DNA of 40,708 nucleotides from an uncultured beta proteobacterium (GCA_903822435.1 CAIJPE010000083.1:1-40708), one strand, 5' to 3'. Shown: positions 30,185-40,111, counted from the first letter of the stretch. Notes: a model not told the origin generated them from the sequence alone. Translations and numbers: made by a program.

Positions 30185-33100
30185 TTAGTGCGGCACGGTT
30201 GCGCCGCGCTGGCGCAAGAGCGGCACCACGAAGCAGCTGCCATCGCTGGCCTCGGGCCAGGCCAGCGGCGTGCCGGCCGGCAGCAAACGGGCAGACTGTC
30301 CGTCCAGCGCCAGGGCGGCCGAGGCCAACGCCTGGTCGGGCAGGGCGCGGACCAGGATGAAGCGCAAGGTCTTGCCACCGCGACGCAGCCGCAGTTCGGC
30401 CTGTGGCCAGTGCGCCGGCAGGCAGGGTTCGAAGGAGAGTTCCCGATCGCCCAGCTGCAGGCCGAAGAGCGACTCGATGGCAGCCCGGTGCAGCCACGCT
30501 GCCGCGCCCGTGTACCAGCTCCAGCCGCCCCGCCCCACATAGGGTGGGGCCGAACAGATGTCGCCGGCCACCACGTAGGGCTCCAGGCCGTAGATCGGCC
30601 CCTGGACGGGGTCGGCCGACCGGTGCGCCGGGCTCAGGTCCTGGAAGTAGCGCCAGGCCCGCTCGGCTGCCAGGCTGTTGTCGGGTTGGCTCCGGGCCAG
30701 ACGGGCCTGAGCCATCAGCGCCCACACCGCAGCGTGGCTGTACTGGCCGCCGTTTTCGCGCACCCCCGGGGGATAGGCCTGGATGTAGCCGGCGCTGGGC
30801 GTGGCGTTTTCCAGGGGCGGGTCGAGCAGCCGCACCAGGCCAGCCTCGCGGTCGACCAGATGGGCATCCAGCGCGTCCAGTGCCTGGTGCTGCCGCTCGG
30901 GCGGGGCCACGCCCGAGAGCACGGCCCAGGCCTGCGCGATCAGGTCGATCCGCGCCTCGGCGTTCTGGTGCGAGCCCAGCGGTTGCCCGTCGTCGAAGAA
31001 GGCGCGTGCGTACCACTGACCGTCCCACGCGGGGCCGGCCAGGGCGGCCTGCCAGCCCTGCGCGGCGGCTTCCCAGCGGCTGGCTCGCTCGGCGTGGCCC
31101 CGCCCGCGCGCCACGGGCGCGAAGCCGGCTACCACCGTGCACAGGAACCAGGCCAGCCACACCGACTCGCCCCGCCCCTGGTGGCCGACGCGGTTCATGC
31201 CGTCGTTCCAGTCACCGGTGCCCATGAGTGGCAACCCGTGGGCGCCCACCGCCAGGCTGCGGTCGATGCTGCGGGCTGCGTGTTCGTAGACCAAGGCCAC
31301 CTCGGGGCCGATGACGGGCGTGAAGTAGACGTCTTCGGCGCCTGCCGGGATCTCGACGGGCTCCAGGAAGGGCACGGGCTCGTCGAGCAGCCCTTCGTCA
31401 CCCTGGGTACGCAGGTGCCGCAACACGGCATAGGGCAGCCACAGCAGATCGTCCGAAAAGTGCGTGCGCACGCCGGCGCCCAGCGGAGCATGCCACCAGT
31501 GCTGCACGTCGCCGGCCGGAAACTGGCGGGATGCGCACAGCAGGATCTGCGTGCGCAGCATCTGCGGGGCCGCCCAGGCCAGGGCCAGGGTGTCCTGCAG
31601 CTGGTCGCGAAAGCCGAAGGCGCCGCCGGCCTGGTAAAGCCCCGCCTTGGCCCACAGCCGGCACGCTACCGACTGGTACAAGAGCCACCGGTTGACCATA
31701 GCGTCGAACAACGGATCGGGCGTCTGCACGGTGGTGGCGCCCAGCAGCTCGTCCCATGCCGCGCACGCCGTCTGCGTCCGCTCGGGTGCGCTGCGCAGGG
31801 CCGCGGACTCCACCGCCAGCGCGGCCGATTCGGGGGTGGCGGCCCAGCCGAGCAGGAAGGTGCACTCGGCACTGGCGCCGGCCGGGATGGTCATGCGCTG
31901 CGAAAGCGCCGCGCACGGGTCCAGCCCGGCGCCCTGCTGTTGTCCGAAGCGGTCGGGCAGCAAGGGATGGCCTTCTCGGTCGAAGCACTCACGGCGGTCG
32001 CAGGTCCAGTCGGGGCTGTCGGTGCTGGCTGCGGCCAGGGCCAGGAAGGCCGTGCCGCCCCCGAAGCCGGCCGTGGGGTCCTGCTGGGTGGCCGTCAGGG
32101 CCACGCCGTGCATGCCGGGGCGAGCGGGGGTCAGCAGCGCGGTGCGCACCGTGGCACGGTCGCGGCGCTGGGCACCCATCATCCACTCGGCGACGGCCAC
32201 GGCCCGCAGTTGTTGCGTGCGCGAGCCCCGGTTGTGGATGACCACCTGCACGTGCTTGACGGCCTGTGCGGCATCCACGCACCAGGTGGTGCGAACGGCC
32301 AGGTCGCCGCGCACATGCGTCACGGTGGTGTGGCCCTGACCGTGGGTGACGTGGTAGATGGCCGCGCCGTCGGCGTGGGCCGTGGCCGCCACGCTCCAGG
32401 CTTCCCGCGTGCGGGTGTCCTGCAGCAGGAACCACTCGGGCGGCGGGTCGGCCACCGGGTCGTTGCTCCAGGGCGTGAGCTGGTTGAGCTGGCTGTTGAC
32501 AGCCCAGGTGCAGCCGCCGCCGGCTTCCGTGATGTGGGCGCCGAAGCCCGGGTTGGCCAGCACGTTCATCCAGGGGCGGATGGGGCGCAGGCGGGCCGAC
32601 ACATCGAATTCGAAGTCGCCGGTGTCGGGTACGAAGCGCCCGCTCGGCACGGCCATGACGGCCGGCGTGGCCGCCGGCACCAGCGGCATGCTGTTCTGGC
32701 GGTGACGAGCCAGCGCGTCCAGCTCGTGGCGTTCATTCCACTCTTTCACGTGCAGCGCCAGCGGCCGCCCGTCGGCCACCAGGCGCACGCGGGCCAGGCT
32801 GTGCAGGGCGACCAGCGCTTCGGCCGGCAGGTCTTCGGCGCGCAGCACGTGCAGGCCCATGCCGGTGCTGCTGCCCGCCGTCTCGGCCTCGTGACGTTCG
32901 CGCAGGGCAGTGATCTCGCGCTGCAACACCATCAGGTAGGAAGCCGGCTCGGCATTGACCACCACCAGGTCGCAGCCCAGGCCGCCCCACGACCACCAGC
33001 GCAGCGCCTGTGCCAGCGAGCGCAGCAGTCCCATGCTGTTCGATGCCGCGGCCGACACCAGCACGATGGGGCGGTCGCCCGAGATGCCATAGCGCCACAG

Positions 33101-36100
33101 CAATCGGCGGTCGCAGCTGCCGTCGGCGCTGCCGCGCGAGGGGCCCGTCGGCGGCCGCGACAGCGTCAGCATCAGGGCCGTCGTCAGGCTCTGGATGGCG
33201 GTGAAGGTGTCGGCGCCGATACGCTGCTCGTGCAGGCGGATGCCGGCCAGCGTGGCCGACATCAGCGAAGCCCGCTCGATGTGGCTGGGCTGGCGATACT
33301 TGTCGATGATGGCGCGCAGCGTGGCGGCATCCGAAGCCGCCGCCGTGGCAAAGGTGAGCCTGGCCGAGCCTGCCGCGGGGATGCTCAGGGTCACGGACAG
33401 CACGCACACCGGGTCCAGGCCCGTCGACCGCGCCGAGACGCCATCGCCGGAGGGCCCGGGCAGGGGCTGCGGCAGCTCGTCCATCGCGGCCAGCGGCAGG
33501 GCGCCCACCCGGTTGCGGCCGAGCCAGCGCTGGCGGTCCGTCTGGCCGTGGACCACCTCCACGCAATCCGCGCAGTCCACCACGAAGTGCGCCGCATGCA
33601 CGCCGGGCTCGGTGCTCAGGCGCGGCCGACGTTCGAACAGCAGGGCCTGCTGCCCGGGCGGGGCGTGGGCGCGCAGGAACATGTTGGCGAAGGCCGGGTG
33701 GGCTTCGTCCGCCCGGGCCTCCGAGAGCGTGGGCTCGAAGGCGGAGATGAGGCCGATGGACAGCGGCTGGCTGCCCAGGTTGTGCAACTCCACCTGGCGA
33801 AATTCGATGTCGTCCTCCGGGCTGACCCACACCGTGACGCGCGCCCGCAGGTCGGCCCAGTGGGTTTCGAAGGTCACGCGGTCGGCATGGAAGGTGGCCT
33901 CGTAGCGCGCCAGCGGGTCCGGCGCCGGGTGCTGGGTGATGGAGGCCAGCGGCGAGGTTGCATCGCGACGCAGGAACAGGAAGCTGCCGTAGGCATCGCG
34001 CAGTGCGTCGTCGCGCCAGCGCGTGATGCCGCGCAGGCCTGCCCGCGGGTCGCCCCCAGGGGTCCAGCGGCTGCAGCCGGCGCCGTTGGCGCGCAGGGCC
34101 ACGCTGTAGCGGCTGTTGGACAGAAGATGCGTGGGCTCCACGGCCTGCGCGCCTGGCACCAGGCGGCGCTGCAAAGCGGGCGGGCGCGTTTGCAGCAGCG
34201 GCGGGATGGCCAGCGCCGGCGTGTGCAGCACGGGAACTTCGCGCGGCGTGCGTTCGTGCAGCAGCGAAGCCACGGCCTCGATGGCCGGGTGGGCCATGCC
34301 CCAGCCCTGCGCCACACCTTCCATCAGCACGTTGGCCAGGGCCACCACGCTCATGCCCTGGTGGTGGGCCATGAAGGTCTCGACCACGACGAAGCCGGCG
34401 TCGCTGGTCTGGCGCGCGGGCGAGAAGTCCAGGGCCTCGAGAAAGCCCATGACGCCGCGCGCTCCGCGACCTTGCAGCGCCGCGAAGTTCAGGGCGGCAG
34501 CCTGGGGCTCGATCTGGGCGGCCAGGGCGGTGGCATACGGCGCGATGACGAGTTCGTCGGGCGGCGTGCGGCGCAGGGCCAGCCGCGGCACGCCCTGCGG
34601 CGCGTACTGGTAAGCCAGCGTGTGGTCGCAGCCCGCGTAGGCCGACTCGGAGATGCCCCAGGGCACCCGCTGTGCGTCGCTGTAGGCCCGCTGTTCACGC
34701 ACGGCGGCCAGGCCCGCTTCGCACAGCACGCTGCCCTCGGGTTCGCGCATCACCAGCGTGGGCATCAGGTATTCGAACATCGACCCCGACCATGAGCGCA
34801 GACCGGCATCCGCGCCCGAGGCGAAGAAGGGCCGCCCCAGCGCCGCCCAGTGCCGCACCGGCACATCGCCCTTGGCGATGGCCAAGAGGCTGGTCAGGCG
34901 CGACTCGGACGCCAGCAGGTCGTAGAAGCTGGCGTCCAGCTGTTGCTCGGCCACCCGGAAGCCGATGTGCAGCAGGTGGCGCTTGTGGTGGTACAGGAAG
35001 GTGAAGTCAGGCTGCCAGGCCAGCACTTCGAAGCGCGTGGCCAGGGCTTGCAGGCGAGCCCGGTGCGAAGGTGCCGGCGGGTCGGACACCGGCGGATCGG
35101 GCGGCTCCAGCCGCATCCGCTCCAGGCAGGCCTCTGACACGGCCAGCAGGTGGCCGCACAGGTTGCCGCTGTCCACCGTCGAAACGTACATGGGCAGCAG
35201 CGGGGCGCAGGTCTGCGTGTCGTACCAGTTCAGGAAGTGGCCGCGGTGGCGCTGCAGGCTGTCCAGGGTCTGAAGGGTGGCCTCGAGCCGGTCCACCATC
35301 CCGGCAGTGTCGATCCAGCCGAAGCGTTGCGCACAGGCCGTGCTCAGGAGGTACAGCCCGATGTTGGTCGGCGAGGTGCGGTGCGCCAGCATGTCGTGCG
35401 GCGTGATTTGCAGGTTGTCGGGCGGGAGGTGGCTGTCTGCGGCGGTCACGCTGCGCTCGAAGTAGCGCCACGTGTCGCGGGCGATGCCCCGCAGGTAGGC
35501 CAGGTCTTCGCGGCTGCACACGGCCGACTTGCGCGGCCGGCACGGCAGGCTCACCCACCAGCTCCACACGGGTGCCAGGCCCCACAGGAGGCACAGCAGC
35601 GCGGCCAGCACCGGGTGGTGCGTGTGGCCGCCCAGGAGCGCAGCCAGCAGCACGCCGGCGGCCAGCGGCACGCCCGCGTGCCGGCGGAAGGCCGATCGCA
35701 AGTCGCTTCGCGCGGCGTCCTGCACCGCCTGGGCGGTGGTCCACTGCAGCAGATGTCGGTGGCTGACCAGCAGTCGCCACAGCGCGCGGCCGATGGCATC
35801 CAGCGCCGACAGGGCGTGCTGCAGCAGCAGCGCCACGTGCCAGGCGCCGGTGCCCAGCGCGCGACCGCCGTCCAGGGCAGCCTGGCGGTAGAAGTGCCGT
35901 TTGGCCACCGCATCGCGGCTGGGCGCGAAGCCGGCCACGGCGCCCATCAGCGGGCCAGCGGCGAAGGCCGCGGCCACCAGGCCCAGGGCGGCCCAGGGCG
36001 ACAGCACGCCGCCGGCCAGCGCACTGACCAGCAAGGCCAGCGAGACCGGCGGCACCAGCGACCGGCGCAGGTTGTCGATCAGCTTCCACCGGTTCACCGC

Positions 36101-38587
36101 ACCCAGCGGCCAGCGCGCGGGCGACACCATCGACCGCAGCAGGATGGGCAGCAACTGCCAGTCGCCGCGCGTCCAGCGGTGCACCCGCGAGGCGGCCACC
36201 TCGGCATGCGAGGGCGCGTCCTCGATCAGGCTGATGTCGGTGACGACCGCGCAGCGGGCCAGGGCCCCTTCCAGCAGGTCGTGGCTGAGCACCTGGCTCT
36301 CGGGAAGGCGCGCCGCCAGCACGGCATGCAGGGCTTGCACGTCCAGAAGGCCCTTGCCGCTGAAGGTGCCTTCGTCGAAGAGGTCCTGGTAGACCTCGGA
36401 GGTGGCGGCGCTGTAGGGGTCGATGCCGCACGGGCCGGCGAACAGGCGGTGCAGCAGCGTGTCTTCACGCGGGCCGGGCAGCGGCGTGACGATGCGCGGC
36501 TGCAGGATGCCCCAGCCGCTGTCCACGCGCCGGCCGTCGGTGCTCAGGCGCGGCCTGTTGCACGGGTGGGCGGCCACGCCCACCAGCTCGCGCAGGCGCC
36601 CCGGCGGCAGCTGGGTATCGCTGTCCAGGGTCAGGATGTAGGGTGTGGCGGTTGCGATGCGGGAATGGGGCCCGAAGTCCATGAACCCGTCCGGGGCGCC
36701 GGTCGGGTCAGCGCCCGGGCCTGCCATCGCGGCCACCAGGGCCTCGAGCTTGCCGCGCTTGCGCTCCCACCCGATCCATCGCTGCTCGCCAATGCTGAAG
36801 CGCCGCGCCCTGTGCAGCAGGATGAAGCGCTGTGGGGCGTCGGGGGGCGCCGCGAAGCCCGCCTGGGCCGCGCGCATGGGCAAGGGCCATCGTTCGTTGA
36901 GGGCCTGGACGTGCCGCAGGGCATCGTCCAGCAGAGCCTGGTCGCCGGGCGCATGCTCGCTGTCGGCATCGGTCCAGTCGGTGAGCAGTGCGAACTGGGC
37001 CTGCACCTGCGGGTTGGCCAGCGCATGCAGCAACAGGCGGTGCGCCAGTGCGGCCGTGCCCGCCGGTTGGGTCAGCATGGCAGGGATGACCACCAGCACG
37101 CGGTGCTCGGGGGGAATGCCCAGCTCCAGGGCCAGGCGGGCCAGGTGCCGTGGCGGCAGCGACTCGCTGATCAGCCGGTTGATCACCGCCACCGCTGCCT
37201 CGGAAGCCGGCAGCAGCATCAGCAGCAGAGCCCAGGGCGCGGGCCAAGGCGCATCGGCGCCGTGTTCGCGCAGCAACCAGGCCATCAACGCCAGCGTGGT
37301 GACGCCCACGGCGCCCAGATAGGCGGGCAACATGCCGTGCGGGCGCAGGGACCGCCATGCGCGGCCGATCCGCCCGTCGATGCCCAATGCAGCTTCCAGC
37401 TCGGCGCGCCCGCTGCCCTGCAGCCAGTGGCGGGGCAGGGCGGCTTCGGGGGGCGGCTGCCTGCTGTCCAGGTCCGGGGGCACCATCCGCGAGAGCAGCG
37501 CCTGGCCCACGGCGCATTCGCCCAGGCCGCTGCGGCGCGCCAGCCGTTCGATGGCGTGCAGCGTGTAGTCCCGCGTGCAGCTGTCTTCGGCGGCGAACAG
37601 GGGCGAGGTCAACATCAGCCGCATGAGCGTGCTTGCGCGCGCCACGATGTCGGTCCAGGGCGCATCGCCGATGGCCCGAAGCGAGCTGACCGCGTTGCTC
37701 ACGCTCAGGTTGTCGGCGGTCTGGTCGATGTTCTGCTGCGCCTGCACCAGGGCTGGCTCGGGCAGTGCCTCGCGCAGCCAGGCCAGGGTGCCCGGCGGCG
37801 TGCGGGCGGCCGTGCCGCTGGCCAGGTCTTGCAGCCGCTGGGCCATCTGGCTCAGGAAGGCGCGCTCCACACCGCGCTGGCGCAGGAGCTTGAGCAAGGT
37901 CTCCAGCTCGGAGATGGTCAGCGTGTCGACGCGGTCACAGCAGCGGTTGGCCAGCTCGCGCGCGGCCTTCTGGGCGGCCAGCCGCTCGGCCAGGCGGCGC
38001 AGGTTTTCGATGAGCACCACCCGCAGCGTGGTGGGCAAGGCCCACATCTCGCTGAGGTTCAGCTCGCGGGTGTCCTGGTAAGCGGCCAACAGTTGCACGA
38101 GCTGGTCTTCGTCGAAGAAGCTGTCGGTATGCGCCACGAAGGCCCAGGCCACGCCATAGATGCGCGGCAGGCCCGCCAGGGGCTCGTCCACCAGCACGGG
38201 GAGCTTGCGGAAGTAGCTGCGCGGCAGGCCTTCGCGGATGGCCAGCAGTTGCGCTTCGATCAGGTGGAAGTTGTCCAGCAGCCACAGCGCGGCCGGGCTC
38301 ACGTCGTAGCCCGTGGCGGCCTGCGAGCCGATGGCTTCGTGGGCCAGCCGCAGCATGCGGATGTTGCTGTGCAGCCGCGGGAAGAACGTGGTGTTGCCCC
38401 ACGACGCCCAGCCGGCCCGGTGTGTCAGGCCCAGGCTGCGGCCGTGCTCGGCAAAGCGCTGCGGGCCGAATATCTCGGCCCGCACCGGTGCGGGCACGGG
38501 CTCGTCGGAGGCGCCCAGGATCTCCAGCAGCACCGCCGGCGCATCGGGCACCGCGCGTGCCCACGCCGATGGAGCGTGGATCCTCAA
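30185..38587 (-). CDS. ndvB: Cyclic beta-1,2-glucan synthase (NdvB/ChvB type)
   Basis: A 2800-residue inner-membrane enzyme, the normal size of the family. Near residue 655 the glycosyltransferase motif LDSDTQLPPG appears, followed by DEGTFSGKGLLDV, HDLLEGALARC and the HRWTRGDWQLLP motif near 806 (GT84 region). Several membrane segments flank it. The C-terminal 1500 residues are tandem glucoamylase/GH94-like modules ending with GFRDQLQDTLALAWA, GTGDWNDGMNRVG (near 2457, with the catalytic aspartate) and ENGGQYSHAAVWA. It builds beta-1,2-glucan from UDP-glucose, trims it and closes the ring; the product goes to the periplasm for osmotic adaptation and host or surface contact. The TTG start at 38587 overlaps the preceding stop (TTGA). 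No separate export ABC gene is seen. Confidence 0.92.
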   Translation of the reverse strand: MRIHAPSAWARAVPDAPAVLLEILGASDEPVPAPVRAEIFGPQRFAEHGRSLGLTHRAGWASWGNTTFFPRLHSNIRMLRLAHEAIGSQAATGYDVSPAALWLLDNFHLIEAQLLAIREGLPRSYFRKLPVLVDEPLAGLPRIYGVAWAFVAHTDSFFDEDQLVQLLAAYQDTRELNLSEMWALPTTLRVVLIENLRRLAERLAAQKAARELANRCCDRVDTLTISELETLLKLLRQRGVERAFLSQMAQRLQDLASGTAARTPPGTLAWLREALPEPALVQAQQNIDQTADNLSVSNAVSSLRAIGDAPWTDIVARASTLMRLMLTSPLFAAEDSCTRDYTLHAIERLARRSGLGECAVGQALLSRMVPPDLDSRQPPPEAALPRHWLQGSGRAELEAALGIDGRIGRAWRSLRPHGMLPAYLGAVGVTTLALMAWLLREHGADAPWPAPWALLLMLLPASEAAVAVINRLISESLPPRHLARLALELGIPPEHRVLVVIPAMLTQPAGTAALAHRLLLHALANPQVQAQFALLTDWTDADSEHAPGDQALLDDALRHVQALNERWPLPMRAAQAGFAAPPDAPQRFILLHRARRFSIGEQRWIGWERKRGKLEALVAAMAGPGADPTGAPDGFMDFGPHSRIATATPYILTLDSDTQLPPGRLRELVGVAAHPCNRPRLSTDGRRVDSGWGILQPRIVTPLPGPREDTLLHRLFAGPCGIDPYSAATSEVYQDLFDEGTFSGKGLLDVQALHAVLAARLPESQVLSHDLLEGALARCAVVTDISLIEDAPSHAEVAASRVHRWTRGDWQLLPILLRSMVSPARWPLGAVNRWKLIDNLRRSLVPPVSLALLVSALAGGVLSPWAALGLVAAAFAAGPLMGAVAGFAPSRDAVAKRHFYRQAALDGGRALGTGAWHVALLLQHALSALDAIGRALWRLLVSHRHLLQWTTAQAVQDAARSDLRSAFRRHAGVPLAAGVLLAALLGGHTHHPVLAALLCLLWGLAPVWSWWVSLPCRPRKSAVCSREDLAYLRGIARDTWRYFERSVTAADSHLPPDNLQITPHDMLAHRTSPTNIGLYLLSTACAQRFGWIDTAGMVDRLEATLQTLDSLQRHRGHFLNWYDTQTCAPLLPMYVSTVDSGNLCGHLLAVSEACLERMRLEPPDPPVSDPPAPSHRARLQALATRFEVLAWQPDFTFLYHHKRHLLHIGFRVAEQQLDASFYDLLASESRLTSLLAIAKGDVPVRHWAALGRPFFASGADAGLRSWSGSMFEYLMPTLVMREPEGSVLCEAGLAAVREQRAYSDAQRVPWGISESAYAGCDHTLAYQYAPQGVPRLALRRTPPDELVIAPYATALAAQIEPQAAALNFAALQGRGARGVMGFLEALDFSPARQTSDAGFVVVETFMAHHQGMSVVALANVLMEGVAQGWGMAHPAIEAVASLLHERTPREVPVLHTPALAIPPLLQTRPPALQRRLVPGAQAVEPTHLLSNSRYSVALRANGAGCSRWTPGGDPRAGLRGITRWRDDALRDAYGSFLFLRRDATSPLASITQHPAPDPLARYEATFHADRVTFETHWADLRARVTVWVSPEDDIEFRQVELHNLGSQPLSIGLISAFEPTLSEARADEAHPAFANMFLRAHAPPGQQALLFERRPRLSTEPGVHAAHFVVDCADCVEVVHGQTDRQRWLGRNRVGALPLAAMDELPQPLPGPSGDGVSARSTGLDPVCVLSVTLSIPAAGSARLTFATAAASDAATLRAIIDKYRQPSHIERASLMSATLAGIRLHEQRIGADTFTAIQSLTTALMLTLSRPPTGPSRGSADGSCDRRLLWRYGISGDRPIVLVSAAASNSMGLLRSLAQALRWWSWGGLGCDLVVVNAEPASYLMVLQREITALRERHEAETAGSSTGMGLHVLRAEDLPAEALVALHSLARVRLVADGRPLALHVKEWNERHELDALARHRQNSMPLVPAATPAVMAVPSGRFVPDTGDFEFDVSARLRPIRPWMNVLANPGFGAHITEAGGGCTWAVNSQLNQLTPWSNDPVADPPPEWFLLQDTRTREAWSVAATAHADGAAIYHVTHGQGHTTVTHVRGDLAVRTTWCVDAAQAVKHVQVVIHNRGSRTQQLRAVAVAEWMMGAQRRDRATVRTALLTPARPGMHGVALTATQQDPTAGFGGGTAFLALAAASTDSPDWTCDRRECFDREGHPLLPDRFGQQQGAGLDPCAALSQRMTIPAGASAECTFLLGWAATPESAALAVESAALRSAPERTQTACAAWDELLGATTVQTPDPLFDAMVNRWLLYQSVACRLWAKAGLYQAGGAFGFRDQLQDTLALAWAAPQMLRTQILLCASRQFPAGDVQHWWHAPLGAGVRTHFSDDLLWLPYAVLRHLRTQGDEGLLDEPVPFLEPVEIPAGAEDVYFTPVIGPEVALVYEHAARSIDRSLAVGAHGLPLMGTGDWNDGMNRVGHQGRGESVWLAWFLCTVVAGFAPVARGRGHAERASRWEAAAQGWQAALAGPAWDGQWYARAFFDDGQPLGSHQNAEARIDLIAQAWAVLSGVAPPERQHQALDALDAHLVDREAGLVRLLDPPLENATPSAGYIQAYPPGVRENGGQYSHAAVWALMAQARLARSQPDNSLAAERAWRYFQDLSPAHRSADPVQGPIYGLEPYVVAGDICSAPPYVGRGGWSWYTGAAAWLHRAAIESLFGLQLGDRELSFEPCLPAHWPQAELRLRRGGKTLRFILVRALPDQALASAALALDGQSARLLPAGTPLAWPEASDGSCFVVPLLRQRGATVPH

Positions 38588-38817
38588 TTCACCAGCAAAA
38601 CGATGCCGATCACCGCGACCGCCAGTGCCAGCGTGGTGACCAGCCGGGTGCTCACGAACCCGTGCAGCGCCTGTGCGCCGGTCCTCAAGGCCGCCATGCG
38701 GCCGCTGCCAAGGCTGCAGCTTGCCAGGTGGTCACCCAGCTCCGACAACTCGCCGGGCGAGGTCTCGGCGGCGTCGCCGAAGGACGCCGTGCTCCAGTGC
38801 GGGGCCGGATGAGACAT
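38584..38817 (-). CDS. 77-residue single-span membrane protein between ompA-like and glucan synthase genes
   Basis: Not assigned to a family. Its ATG at 38817 overlaps the stop of the OmpA-like gene by one base (TGATG), and its stop overlaps the TTG start of the glucan synthase gene (TTGA). This double coupling is the main reason to trust it. The first 50 residues are polar (SHPAPHWSTASFGDAAET...), and the C-terminal 20 residues (RLVTTLALAVAVIGIVLL, then VN) form one membrane helix ending at the terminus, a tail-anchored layout. It could be a small partner that recruits or tunes the glucan synthase or links it to the OmpA-like protein. No alternative overlapping frame is better. Confidence 0.7.
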   Translation of the reverse strand: MSHPAPHWSTASFGDAAETSPGELSELGDHLASCSLGSGRMAALRTGAQALHGFVSTRLVTTLALAVAVIGIVLLVN

Positions 38818-39992
38818 CACCGTGTGCCCGCAACTTCGATCTCGACCCGGCGATCTGGCGCCAGGCACGCGATCAGCTTGGCCGTGGGGGCCTTGCCCTT
38901 GCAGTCTTCCGACTTGGTGACCGGCGTGGACTCGCTCTTGCCTACGGTGACGATCTTGGACGCGTCGACCTTGCCGGTGGTGACCAGGTATTCCTTGACC
39001 GCATCGGCACGCTGCTCGGACAGCTTCTGGTTGTAGGCCTCGGTGCCCAGCCGGTCGGTGTGGCCTTCGATGTTGATGGTGTCGAACTGCGTGCCGGCCA
39101 GTTCCGTGGCAAACGTGTCCAGGGCGGTCTTGCCGTCCGAGGTCAGCGCCGCGCGGTCGAAACCGAACATCGACTCTGCCGAGTAGCTCACCCGGCGGCG
39201 CGTGATCGGGGCCACGACAGGAGGGGGCGCAGCGATGGCCACCACCGGTGCCGGTGCGGGCGCGGCCACCGGCTCGGGCATCGGGGCGGGCGCTGCTGCC
39301 ACGTAGGCCGGTGCCGGTGCTTGTGCACGCGGGCCCGTGCTGGGCGAACGCCCGAACGGGATCACCAGGCTCACGCCGTAAACGTTGACGTTGGGGTGGT
39401 TGCCCACGGCATCGTTGATGCGAAAGCGCGTGACTTCCGCGCGCATCAGGACCGACGGGTTGAAGGCGTATTGCAAGCCGGCGCCGACCTTGACGTCGAC
39501 TTCGCGCTGGCTGGGCGTGCTGTTGGTGACCACGGCCGAGCCGGTGCCCGTGAAGCGATCGCGGGTGCGGGTCATCTGGCCACCCAGGCGGCCCAGCAGC
39601 GACCAGTTCTCGCTCAACGGCACGGCGCCCACCACATCCAGGCTGCCACCCTGGAACTGCAGTTGGCCGTTGACATTGCCGGCCGGCACGGTGGCGGCAT
39701 TGAAGCCGAATTTGCCCAGGTCGAAGAAGCCGAGCTCCAGGCCCCAGTTGCGGTTGAACTGGTAACCGCCGAAGATCGAATAGGCCGCTTCCTTGGCATC
39801 GCGGTCGATGTTGCCGAAGGTGGTGCCGGGTGCACTGACGCTGGCGGCCACGCGGGCCGAATCGACGCTGGTGCGGGCCTTGCCCACGCCCACGCCGCCG
39901 TAGTAGTAACTGTCCTGCGCAAAGCTCGGAGAGGCGCACAGGGCGCCCAGGGCTGCCAGGGTGAACAGGCTCAGGGTGTGATTGGTTTTCAA
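38817..39992 (-). CDS. OmpA-family outer-membrane protein
   Basis: A 391-residue protein. A signal peptide ends at SPSFA before QDSYYYGGVGVG. Residues about 25-215 form an 8-stranded barrel (YSIFGGYQFNRNWGLELGFFDLG, then SLLGRLGGQM and MRAEVTRFRI), a proline/alanine-rich hinge follows at about 222-265, and the C-terminal OmpA domain has SAESMFGFDRAALTSDGK, NIEGHTDRLGTEAYNQKLSEQRADAV and the end DRRVEIEV. The cysteine pair around SEDCKG and IACL, typical of betaproteobacterial OmpA domains, is kept. The start is TTG at 39992 with AAAGA upstream; no ATG or GTG fits the signal peptide. It heads the operon with the small membrane protein and the glucan synthase. Confidence 0.93.
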   Translation of the reverse strand: MKTNHTLSLFTLAALGALCASPSFAQDSYYYGGVGVGKARTSVDSARVAASVSAPGTTFGNIDRDAKEAAYSIFGGYQFNRNWGLELGFFDLGKFGFNAATVPAGNVNGQLQFQGGSLDVVGAVPLSENWSLLGRLGGQMTRTRDRFTGTGSAVVTNSTPSQREVDVKVGAGLQYAFNPSVLMRAEVTRFRINDAVGNHPNVNVYGVSLVIPFGRSPSTGPRAQAPAPAYVAAAPAPMPEPVAAPAPAPVVAIAAPPPVVAPITRRRVSYSAESMFGFDRAALTSDGKTALDTFATELAGTQFDTINIEGHTDRLGTEAYNQKLSEQRADAVKEYLVTTGKVDASKIVTVGKSESTPVTKSEDCKGKAPTAKLIACLAPDRRVEIEVAGTR

Positions 39993-40088
39993 GGCGATCT
40001 TTCGGGAGTGGTGGTTCGCCGGGCCGGCGGGAAGATGCCCGACGGCTTGCGATGTCCGTTTTTAGCGGGGCCCGCGCGGCTCGTCTGT

Positions 40089-40111
40089 GCGGTGCCGAAC
40101 CGCGGTGCCGA
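40089..40111 (-). repeat. Short direct repeat upstream of the OmpA-family gene
   Basis: The ten bases GCGGTGCCGA occur at 40089-40098 and again at 40102-40111, thirteen bases apart. They lie about 97-119 bases upstream of the TTG start and just downstream of the hydroxylase gene end. This spacing could suit a response regulator that binds direct repeats. Confidence 0.45.

Noticed and set aside
30002..34795. A 1597-residue open frame on the plus strand
   Set aside because: It lies antisense to the glucan synthase gene, is rich in Arg/Gly/Ala/His with no domains, and exists because high-GC genes leave antisense frames open.
35150..38812. A 1220-residue open frame on the plus strand
   Set aside because: Also antisense to the glucan synthase gene, with low-complexity Gln/Arg/His composition and no motif.
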